Assembly (NCBI RefSeq): GCF_036244895.1
Contig: NZ_BQKE01000005.1
Span: 310,001-374,000 of the forward strand
Length of the DNA: 64,000 nt
Reading direction: 5' to 3'
Source: Persicobacter diffluens
GTDB lineage: Bacteria > Bacteroidota > Bacteroidia > Cytophagales > Cyclobacteriaceae
The first letter of the stretch is position 1; every line of letters begins with the position of its first letter. The position numbers and the translations under genes were made by a program. Positions 17,875 to 25,202 of the stretch are shown piece after piece. The notes under the pieces are model-generated. The model had not been told where the DNA came from. It did not search any database and saw nothing but the letters and a program-made list of their open reading frames with translations.

Positions 17875-18810
17875 ATGAAGAATATATTGGTTATTGGTTC
17901 ATCCAACGTGGATTTGGTGATGAAAATGCCACGATTGCCTCAAGTCGGTGAGACCGTTACGAATGCGAATTTCCACCAATATTTTGGGGGCAAGGGAGCA
18001 AATCAGGCAGTTGCTGCCGCCCGTTCGGGTGGAGAGGTTACTTTCATTACTGCAGTGGGGAAGCAGGATAATTATACTGCGGAGATGATCGGCAATTTTG
18101 AGAACGATCAGATCAATTGCGATCATGTGGAGTATATTGATGGAGTCAACAGCGGATGCGCCTTTGTGATGGTTGGTGAAGAAGGGCATAATTATTTGGC
18201 AGTGGACTCGGGCTCAAACCAAAAGTTGGCCCCCACTGCTGTTTCAAAAAATGAGGCACTGATTCATGATGCCTCCGTGGTGGTTTTGCAAAATGAAATC
18301 TCTGAGCAAACCAACGAGTTGATCATCTCGGAAGCGGTGGCACACAAGACGCCAATTGTCTGGAATTATGCGCCGGCGATCCCGAAGGACAAAAAGATTT
18401 TTCAGGGTATTGACTATCTGATTGTCAATGAAGTGGAAGCGGCCTTTATCACCGAAATTGCTGAGATCTCGCCGGCAAATGCTCAGCAAGCCATGACGGC
18501 CCTGTTGAAGTTGGGGGTCAAATGTGCGATCATCACCATGGGGGGCGACGGCGTTGCTTATGCCAATGACGAGGAGTCGGGTTTTGTGCCGGCCAATAAA
18601 GTAAAGGTTGAGGACACCACTGCGGCAGGAGATACCTTCTGCGGATGTTTCGCCAAGGCGATTGTTGATGGTACGTCCATTCCGGAGGCGATTGTCTTTG
18701 CCAATGCAGCCGCGGGGATTACCGTTCAGCGATTGGGTGCGCAAAGTTCTATCCCGACACAACAAGAGATTGAAGATTTTTCACATAACCTGCATAGTTT
18801 TGAACAGTAG
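17875..18810 (+). CDS. rbsK: Ribokinase-family (PfkB) sugar kinase
   Basis: This ATP-dependent sugar kinase has 311 aa. It shows both PfkB signatures: the N-terminal GGKGANQAVAAARSGG and the C-terminal DTTAAGDTFCGCFAKA with catalytic Asp253. The N-terminal NVDLVMKMPRLPQVGETV is the ribokinase type. Because the gene lies 45 bp behind deoC, the physiological substrate may be 2-deoxyribose (deoxyribokinase) instead of ribose. The family assignment is firm, but the exact substrate is an inference. It ends in TAG, after which two gene remnants begin at once. Confidence 0.85.
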   Translation: MKNILVIGSSNVDLVMKMPRLPQVGETVTNANFHQYFGGKGANQAVAAARSGGEVTFITAVGKQDNYTAEMIGNFENDQINCDHVEYIDGVNSGCAFVMVGEEGHNYLAVDSGSNQKLAPTAVSKNEALIHDASVVVLQNEISEQTNELIISEAVAHKTPIVWNYAPAIPKDKKIFQGIDYLIVNEVEAAFITEIAEISPANAQQAMTALLKLGVKCAIITMGGDGVAYANDEESGFVPANKVKVEDTTAAGDTFCGCFAKAIVDGTSIPEAIVFANAAAGITVQRLGAQSSIPTQQEIEDFSHNLHSFEQ

Positions 18811-19102
18811 CCTATATCAGTATATCAATAAATTATCAGCATCAGCAACTTCAGAAGATGAGGTGTTTGGATTGCTATTTTCTCAGATTGGTTATCATCC
18901 TGACCGCCCGGACAATGTGATTTTACGTTTGCCAGAGACCTATGAATTGGAACAGGGAAGCTGTCATTTAGTCGGCGAGCAGTCGGATACCGCTTATGAA
19001 CAAAACTGGGTCAAATGGGGAAATGTATGGGGTGCGCAGTGCTGGATCGCCACTTTTAAAGGCGTTGCCGAAGGGCATTACCATGTGGAGCACCGAGTGT
19101 AA
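18811..19102 (+). pseudogene. N-terminal Ig-like fragment of a glycan-active enzyme
   Basis: The frame reads FSQIGYHPDRPDNVILRLPE and later WVKWGNVWGAQCWIATFKGV, ending at TAA 19100-19102. The opening QIGYHPDxP and the later KWGxxWGxxxW-F pattern resemble the cellulase-type N-terminal Ig-like domain found in GH9 and related Bacteroidota enzymes. There is no signal peptide and no catalytic domain. The open frame continues upstream inside the ribokinase gene, but that part is only an overlapping frame. I call it a truncated remnant, joined directly to the next one. Confidence 0.5.
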
Positions 19103-19118
19103 CCACCAACGAAAATGA

Positions 19119-19383
19119 TACTACCTTCTAATTGAAAACGTATCGGTAGCGCAAGCACATCGGGGAGTACGGATTTTTGGCTGGGCGGATGCCATTCTGG
19201 AAAATATAGTATTAAAGGATATTAGTATCGGTGAAATCGAGGAGCCACAACATGCATTGGAGTATAATTATGTTATTAATTTAACCTTTGATAATGTGAA
19301 AATTAATCATAAGACTTTCAATTTCACTGAAAACAAAAAATTGCAGGTTTTAATGCCCCTCAACAAGAATAACTTTCTGTAGT
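19119..19383 (+). pseudogene. C-terminal fragment of a beta-helix (GH28-like) protein
   Basis: In a different frame from the preceding fragment, this stretch encodes LLIENVSVAQAHRGVRIFGW followed by DAILENIVLKDISIGE, then YVINLTFDNVKINHKTFNF, ending at TAG 19381-19383. The repeating N(V/I)xxxxI pattern is that of right-handed parallel beta-helix enzymes such as polygalacturonases (GH28) at their C-terminal end. There is no start codon and no catalytic part. A good terminator follows directly, so the original gene's 3' end seems to be kept. Confidence 0.5.
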
Positions 19384-19400
19384 TTAGTAGTAAGGTTGGG

Positions 19401-19437
19401 GCCACTGTATTTCCTTATACAGTGGCTTTTTTGTTTT
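19401..19437 (+). terminator. Intrinsic terminator after the GH28-like remnant
   Basis: GCCACTGTA pairs perfectly with TACAGTGGC (9 bp) across an 8-nt loop and is followed by TTTTTTGTTTTT. Confidence 0.85.
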
Positions 19438-19506
19438 TCAGGAGGATGCATGGCAATAGAATGCATCAGAATGGCCCGTTACAGCTTTTATGTGATTTAA
19501 TGATGC

Positions 19507-19736
19507 TTAAGCCGGATCATTCATGTTTAAATTCTCATTGAGCTGCAAGGCGGGAAAAATGAAGATATAATCTTTTACTTTAGCGTTTTTCCAAAGGAAG
19601 CAGATGAAGGAGGAGAAGGCAAGCTCATCCAAATTTAGGCTATTAACACCTCAATAATCACAATGTCATTGAGGTGAAAATAAGGGACTTAAGTCAACTC
19701 AATTTATTTAGGGGTGAATAAGAATAATTTGGGCTA
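19507..19736 (+). repeat. F1 dispersed repeat, copy 4
   Basis: It begins TTAAGCCGGATCATTCATG and ends in TGAATAAGAATAATTTGGGC. The outer stem GGAAAAA/TTTTTCC is kept and the inner AAGATATAATCTT forms its own stem. The GAGGAGAA-GGCAAGC block is present. Confidence 0.7.
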
Positions 19737-20014
19737 AGGGCAATAATGGCCGGATGCTTTTGAGAGGCATCGCCCCTCTCCCTTTTATGGAATGTTTCCA
19801 CCCAGGTTAAGCAAAACGTGGGCTTACCGATTTATGTTTACCTGTAAATAGGGCTTAGGCTTTGTCCGTTGCAGGTCATGACCTGTGGATTTATTACTTA
19901 AACATTGCTCTAATTATTGATCTTTTGATGCAGTATTATTTTAAAAAAGTGTATAAATAATCATTTGCTATCCAGAGCTTGAATTTGTGAGTACCATCCA
20001 TTTAATTAGAATCT

Positions 20015-20045
20015 AATTAATTATTAACGCGGTTAATAATTAATT
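20015..20045 (+). promoter_or_regulatory. Candidate operator: 14-bp inverted arms around GCG
   Basis: AATTAATTATTAAC and GTTAATAATTAATT are exact reverse complements separated by GCG. The site lies 78 bp before the susC start. Its core TTAACGCGGTTAA has the shape of LacI/GalR-type operators. No such regulator is encoded in the window, so the binding protein is unknown. Confidence 0.6.
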
Positions 20046-20123
20046 GTATGCCATAAAAGCACTCTGATTACCATTGGGGAATTTGAACGGCATACCTATT
20101 TTTTAATCCTTAAGTAGGTTATA

Positions 20124-23100
20124 ATGAAATACATGATTTTTTCTAAAAAGCACCTCAGGTGGATATTGCTCCTTTTGATGGTTATGCATTTCCCTCAACT
20201 TAGCTGGGCGCAAAAGCAGGTAAAAGGGACGGTTAGCATGGAAGATGGCTTCCACATACCTGGCGTTAACATTATTATAAAAAACCAGCCCACTATCGGA
20301 ACAGTTACAGATGTGCTAGGAGAATTTTCTTTGGAGGCATCCCCTGAAGATGTTTTGGTCTTTTCTTTCATTGGTTACACTACTCAGGAAATAAAAGTGG
20401 GTAATCAAACCCAAATTCAGGTAACGATGTTACCGGATATTCAAGAATTGAAGTCGGTAGTGGTGATCGGTTATGGAGAGCAACAAGAGAAGGATATTAC
20501 CGGCTCCATTGGGATGGTAAAACCAGAGACGCTGACCAAAATTCCCACGGCAAATGCCGCTCAGGCTATGCAGGGGCGGATGGCCGGCGTACAGGTATCC
20601 AACTCCACCGAGCCTGGTGGGGGTACAAAGGTCCGTATTCGAGGCGTAGGAACGGTCTCGGGGCAGTCGGACCCTTTATATGTGATCGATGGGGTGCTTT
20701 CTACTACTATGATTTCAGTTGATCCGAATGATATCGAATCCTTGACAGTGCTCAAAGATGCGGCCTCAGCCGCTATTTATGGAAATCGGGGTGCTAATGG
20801 GGTTGTGATTATTCAGACGAAAAGTGGTAAAAAAGGGGAAACAAAATTTAATTTCAATGGGGAGTTTGGGGTGCAGACGCCTATGAACCTATATGAAATG
20901 ATGGATATCAACGCCTATAAAGCGTATGCAAATGATCTCTTTGTGGCCAATGGCGCTATCCGCCAAAACCGTTGGGTGCGAGATGATGATATTAGCCAAA
21001 GCACGGACTGGTCCAAAGAAATGTTTAACCCGGCGGCAGTTCAAAGATATAATTTTTCTGCTGCAGGTGGGGGTGAGATGGGCAATTATCGGGTTTCGTT
21101 AGGCTATACGGATCAACAGGGGATGATGCTGGAAACGGGTTACAAACGCTATAATGTGGCGGTGAAATCAAATATGAAAAAAGGGCGATTCAAGATGGGG
21201 GAGACCCTGATGTTTAATGTTAGCCAGACGAAAAAGCGACCGGAACAATCCAATCCCGGCGCTGCGATTCATACTGCGCCACAGATTCCGGTGCGTGATC
21301 CTCTGAACATTAATTCCCATGGATATGGCATCCCTACGGAAGAAATTAGCGGAAGTGTCAATACGGCGAATCCGGTATATATTAATGAAATGAAATTGCG
21401 GGAGGCTCAAAATTTTGGGACCAATTTAAGCCTTTGGGCTGAAGTGGAATTGTTGCCGGGTTTAAGTTTTAAGTCTAATGTCAACAGTAGCTTCAGTGCT
21501 TTTTTTCAGGAGACCAAGAATCCTGCTATGGACCAGGGAACGGCGCTTTTCGCTACCATTTTATCTCGGTACAATGAGAATTTTTCCTGGTACAGTGGGA
21601 TTTTCTGGGATAATTATTTGACCTATCAAAATACTTTTGCGGATAAACACGAACTCACCGTAACTGCCGGGGGCGTATTGCAGAATGAGAACTCTGCTTT
21701 TACCTTTCACACCGCCGATGGGAACCGTGATGGGCTGGAAAGTATTGTCGGAGGGGTGAAGCAAACCTATGGTGGGGATAAATTCACTAAAAGAATGCTT
21801 TCGGGTTTTGGTCGTTTTATTTATACCTATGATGGTAAATATACCCTAAATGGCTCCATCAGGGCAGATGCCACCTCTCAGTTTACTAAAAGTAACCGGC
21901 TTGGATTTTTTCCATCGATATCTGCGGGATGGACGATCAGTGAGGAAAGTTTTATGGAGCAGGTCAGTGGAGTAGATTTGCTCAAAGTTAGAGCCGGCTA
22001 TGGAGAGGTAGGTCGCGACCTTGCCCTTTCGGATCGTTATGTGGCCGCTATGTATCCCAATATCAATTATCCCTGGGAGGGAGGTGCCGCCAACCCCAAT
22101 ACCGGAGGGCATGTAATCGCCTCATTACCGGCCACAGACCTGCGTTGGGAGACCTCGGAACAAATCAACCTGGCGGTGGATCTGGGACTTTTCCGGAACA
22201 AACTCCGTTTTACCACCGAGTTTTTTCAAAAGACTTCCCGTGATATGATTCTGAATGTTCAGCAGATGAATGATCTGGGTACGGGCATTGACCGGGACAA
22301 AGATTTTATGGGAGTAGGTTTAAAAAATATTGGTTCGATCCGGAATCAGGGGGTCGAGCTGAGTACTTATTATGATAACTTCGAAGGGGATTTCACCTAT
22401 TCAATCGGGGGTAATTTCACTTATATTGTCAATAAAGCGACCGAGTTAGTGAAGGTGGCAGGGGTTGATACCCCGATTATGGAGGGCAATCAACGGCTGG
22501 AGGTGAATCAACCTATGTGGTATTTTTATGGCTATGAAACGGATGGTTTTTATAATGAAGATCAGACCGATGATGATTTGGAGCCATTGGCCAAAGCCGG
22601 GGATGTTCGCTTTGTGGATACTGATAATAGTGGCGATATCACAGATGCTGACCGCGTTAATTTGGGGAATTCATTACCGAAATATTTTTATGGTATGAAT
22701 TTTAGTGCTCAATACAAGGGTTTTGATGTTTCTTTGCTTCTGGAAGGGAAAGCCGGATATAAAGTATTTAATCAAAATTACTTCGAGTTAACCAATACTA
22801 CCCTAAAGTTTAATCGTTTGGCGGTATTAGATGGCAATACCTGGACAGAGGAAAACAGAAATGCCGAATTCCCGGTGATTAATGCCAGCAGTGCTTCGCA
22901 AAATTTTTCCGATCGTCATTTGCAAAACGGAGCCTACCTCAATATTCAAAATATCCAAATCGGCTATAACTTAATGTCATTGATTCAATCTAATGTCATC
23001 AATCGTCTACGGGTTTATGTAGGGGTGAATAATGCTTACATTTTAACGGCATACGATGGCTATAATCCGGACGTTTGGGATACGGGATCTTCCTCCGGCG

Positions 23101-23174
23101 CCTCCATTGAGTTCCGAAATAATGCCACGCCTACACCGAGGGTGTACCTGGCGGGTTTACAAATGAATTTTTAG
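20124..23174 (+). CDS. susC-like: SusC-family TonB-dependent glycan importer
   Basis: This outer-membrane channel takes up oligosaccharides together with the SusD lipoprotein encoded next. At 1016 aa it has the typical length. A signal peptide (about 1-30, ending LSWA-QK) is followed by a carboxypeptidase-D-like domain (VKGTVSMEDGFHIPGVNI to FSFIGYTTQEI), the SusC signature VVVIGYGEQQEKDITGSI, the plug (VRIRGVGTVSGQSDPLYVID) and a beta-barrel ending in VYLAGLQMNF. It has no STN domain, which agrees with the absence of an adjacent FecR or sigma gene. An in-frame ATG at 20133 is an alternative start. The 31-bp inverted repeat upstream suggests direct repressor control. The glycan is not known. 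Confidence 0.93.
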   Translation: MKYMIFSKKHLRWILLLLMVMHFPQLSWAQKQVKGTVSMEDGFHIPGVNIIIKNQPTIGTVTDVLGEFSLEASPEDVLVFSFIGYTTQEIKVGNQTQIQVTMLPDIQELKSVVVIGYGEQQEKDITGSIGMVKPETLTKIPTANAAQAMQGRMAGVQVSNSTEPGGGTKVRIRGVGTVSGQSDPLYVIDGVLSTTMISVDPNDIESLTVLKDAASAAIYGNRGANGVVIIQTKSGKKGETKFNFNGEFGVQTPMNLYEMMDINAYKAYANDLFVANGAIRQNRWVRDDDISQSTDWSKEMFNPAAVQRYNFSAAGGGEMGNYRVSLGYTDQQGMMLETGYKRYNVAVKSNMKKGRFKMGETLMFNVSQTKKRPEQSNPGAAIHTAPQIPVRDPLNINSHGYGIPTEEISGSVNTANPVYINEMKLREAQNFGTNLSLWAEVELLPGLSFKSNVNSSFSAFFQETKNPAMDQGTALFATILSRYNENFSWYSGIFWDNYLTYQNTFADKHELTVTAGGVLQNENSAFTFHTADGNRDGLESIVGGVKQTYGGDKFTKRMLSGFGRFIYTYDGKYTLNGSIRADATSQFTKSNRLGFFPSISAGWTISEESFMEQVSGVDLLKVRAGYGEVGRDLALSDRYVAAMYPNINYPWEGGAANPNTGGHVIASLPATDLRWETSEQINLAVDLGLFRNKLRFTTEFFQKTSRDMILNVQQMNDLGTGIDRDKDFMGVGLKNIGSIRNQGVELSTYYDNFEGDFTYSIGGNFTYIVNKATELVKVAGVDTPIMEGNQRLEVNQPMWYFYGYETDGFYNEDQTDDDLEPLAKAGDVRFVDTDNSGDITDADRVNLGNSLPKYFYGMNFSAQYKGFDVSLLLEGKAGYKVFNQNYFELTNTTLKFNRLAVLDGNTWTEENRNAEFPVINASSASQNFSDRHLQNGAYLNIQNIQIGYNLMSLIQSNVINRLRVYVGVNNAYILTAYDGYNPDVWDTGSSSGASIEFRNNATPTPRVYLAGLQMNF

Positions 23175-23195
23175 TATGATGATCAGATTTTTAAG

Positions 23196-24719
23196 ATGAA
23201 AAAGTTAAAAATATTTTTCGCAGCAGTAATGATCAGTATGGGAGCCTGTGATAGTTTTCTGGATGTACCCAATAAGACTTTAATTTCTCAGGACAGCTAT
23301 TTTCAGACCGATCGGGATTTACTTCGTATGTTGTCCACCTCTTATTCTAATTTGCAGGATGTCCGGATTTATGCCAATTATTATTGGAAGCAAAGAGGAC
23401 TGTTAACCAATGATGCCTTTACTATTGAAACAGATGCCGATCTGGCAGGAAATTATCGTTTCGATTTTTCCCTTTCCAGTGGAGAATTGAGGGGCTTGTG
23501 GTCTTCGCATTATAAAGGGATTCGTAGGGCTAATACTGTGATTCGGGAGGTGCCCGCAACGGTTCAAAATCCCGATTTAGTGGCAAGGGTAAAAGCGGAG
23601 GCCAGGGTACTAAGGGCCTTATATTACTTTCAATTAGTACAACAATGGGATTTTATTCCTTTGCGTACTCCTGAAAATATGGATGCCTATGCCATTGAGC
23701 AGGTTGATATTGAGACGGTATATCAATTCTTAATAGCAGATTTACAGGATCTGATTGATCAAAAGGCTTTGCCTGTTTCCTATGATGGAAGTGAAGATTA
23801 TGAGCGGGGAAGAGCCACTATTTGGTTGGCGAAAGGGCTATTGGGTAAAATTTTCCTGTTTCAGGAAAAGATGGACCAGGCGGCATCACTTTTTAGAGAT
23901 ATAATAGACAATGGTGATTTTGAGCTGACGCCAAATGCCGAAGACATTTGGAATGTGAACAACCGCTTCAGCAAGGAGAATCTTTTTGAAGTATTGTATG
24001 ATCGTGATGTGGGTGGGGGAAACTTCTGGTTTGATGATGGGGTAGAATCTTCTGAGGGTACGCAGCGCAATATATGGTTAGAAGCGATGGGAGACATTGG
24101 CGGCTACCAGAATTTGCGTCCTACTCAGGAGTTTATTGATACTTTTGAGGAGGATGATTTCCGATTAACCGCATTTATCCGACAGTTAGGTGATACCATT
24201 TATTATCGTAATCCGAGAATTGTGGGCGGAAGTCCGGACGACTTTCTCTCCGATCGGGTGGACCCCGTGGTGGCTAAGGGGCATAGCTCTATGCCTGTTA
24301 ATGCCATTGGAAATAATGAAAGTTTTCCAGTGATGCGCCTTGCGGATATTTATTTAATGTATGCCGAAACGCAAGTGGGAAAGAATGAGGCGGAAGCGAA
24401 GCGTTTTATTGATCTGGTACGAGATCGTGCTTTTTACAACCCATGGCGAGATGAGGTACTACCGCACAAAAGTACGCAGGAATTAGTGGATTCGGGAAAA
24501 AGTTTATTGGATGTCATTAAAGAGGAGCGCCGAAAGGAGCTTTGTTTTGAAGGTCATCGTTATAATGACCTGCGTCGTTGGGGGATGTTAACAACTCTGG
24601 TGGATCATATTTCCGGTGAACAGCGCTTTATAGAAGGAAGGGCTTATTATCCGGTACCACAGCAGGAGATTGACAAATCCGGAGGACTCATGACGCAGTC
24701 ACCCAACTATACGCCATAA
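23196..24719 (+). CDS. susD-like: SusD/RagB-family glycan-binding lipoprotein
   Basis: This surface lipoprotein forms the lid of the SusC channel encoded 21 bp upstream. A lipobox ends at MGAC (Cys19). The mature protein of about 490 aa shows the SusD landmarks: early FLDVPNKTLIS, TPR-type helices (ARVLRALYYFQLVQQWDFIP), VMRLADIYLMYAE near residue 385 and RRKELCFEGHRYNDLRRWG near residue 445. It ends with YYPVPQQEID and SPNYTP, as usual for the family. It is complete and apparently functional. A terminator lies 65 bp downstream. Confidence 0.94.
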   Translation: MKKLKIFFAAVMISMGACDSFLDVPNKTLISQDSYFQTDRDLLRMLSTSYSNLQDVRIYANYYWKQRGLLTNDAFTIETDADLAGNYRFDFSLSSGELRGLWSSHYKGIRRANTVIREVPATVQNPDLVARVKAEARVLRALYYFQLVQQWDFIPLRTPENMDAYAIEQVDIETVYQFLIADLQDLIDQKALPVSYDGSEDYERGRATIWLAKGLLGKIFLFQEKMDQAASLFRDIIDNGDFELTPNAEDIWNVNNRFSKENLFEVLYDRDVGGGNFWFDDGVESSEGTQRNIWLEAMGDIGGYQNLRPTQEFIDTFEEDDFRLTAFIRQLGDTIYYRNPRIVGGSPDDFLSDRVDPVVAKGHSSMPVNAIGNNESFPVMRLADIYLMYAETQVGKNEAEAKRFIDLVRDRAFYNPWRDEVLPHKSTQELVDSGKSLLDVIKEERRKELCFEGHRYNDLRRWGMLTTLVDHISGEQRFIEGRAYYPVPQQEIDKSGGLMTQSPNYTP

Positions 24720-24784
24720 TTTTGGGGACTGGGTAAATTAGTAGCCTGTGTCATTTACAAAGCCAATTTTTATTTACAATAAAG

Positions 24785-24808
24785 ACCTCCTTTATGGAGG
24801 TTTTTTTG
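24785..24808 (+). terminator. Intrinsic terminator after susD
   Basis: ACCTCC-TTTAT-GGAGGT is followed by seven T. It ends the first SusC/SusD operon. Confidence 0.8.
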
Positions 24809-24929
24809 TGTAGAACAAGGCAGCCGCCATTTTTAGCATAGATCAAGTTTACAAAATGAAAACTTGCCATGGAGCAAAGTTGGATCCTGAACAATTTGAA
24901 GCGAGCTATCTATGCCGAATTATTCAAGT

Positions 24930-25152
24930 TTAACCCGGATAATTCATGCTAAATCCTCGTTTAGCTGTAAGGCGGAAAAAAGGAAGAAATAGTTTCCTAT
25001 TTCGGGTTTTTTCCAACGAAACAGGTGAATGAGGAGAAAGCAAGCACGCCCAAATTTGGGCTATTATAAATCAAAGAAAATTAATTATAATAAACTGAAA
25101 TTAAATTACTTGCGATCGGTTGATAAATATAGCGTTGAATGATTCGGGTTAA
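24930..25152 (+). repeat. F1 dispersed repeat, copy 5 (best preserved)
   Basis: It spans TTAACCCGGATAATTCATG to TGAATGATTCGGGTTAA; the ends match as inverted repeats at 15 of 17 positions. The internal hairpin is GGAAAAAA...GAAATAG-TTTC-CTATTTC...TTTTTTCC. The perfect palindrome GCCCAAATTTGGGC follows. A second terminus-like GCCGAATTATTCAAG lies directly before it. The element ends 50 bp before the next gene and so is likely inside its promoter region or leader. Confidence 0.85.
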
Positions 25153-25202
25153 TATAAGTACACTGAGTTAAAACCCCTCCTCTTCGCCTTTTATAAAATA
25201 AA

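Larger units (their letters stand above)
19384..20123. other. Intergenic region: terminator, F1 repeat and inverted repeat upstream of susC
   Basis: The region contains a terminator (19401-19437), F1 copy 4 (19507-19736) and a 31-bp inverted repeat (20015-20045) in the presumed promoter region of the SusC/SusD operon. No coding sequence is visible. Confidence 0.6.

Noticed and set aside
18608..18810. The first 67 codons of the frame that reaches 19102, as part of a gene
   Set aside because: They overlap the ribokinase C-terminus, which carries the conserved DTTAAGDTF motif in its own frame. Only the part after 18811 looks like protein.
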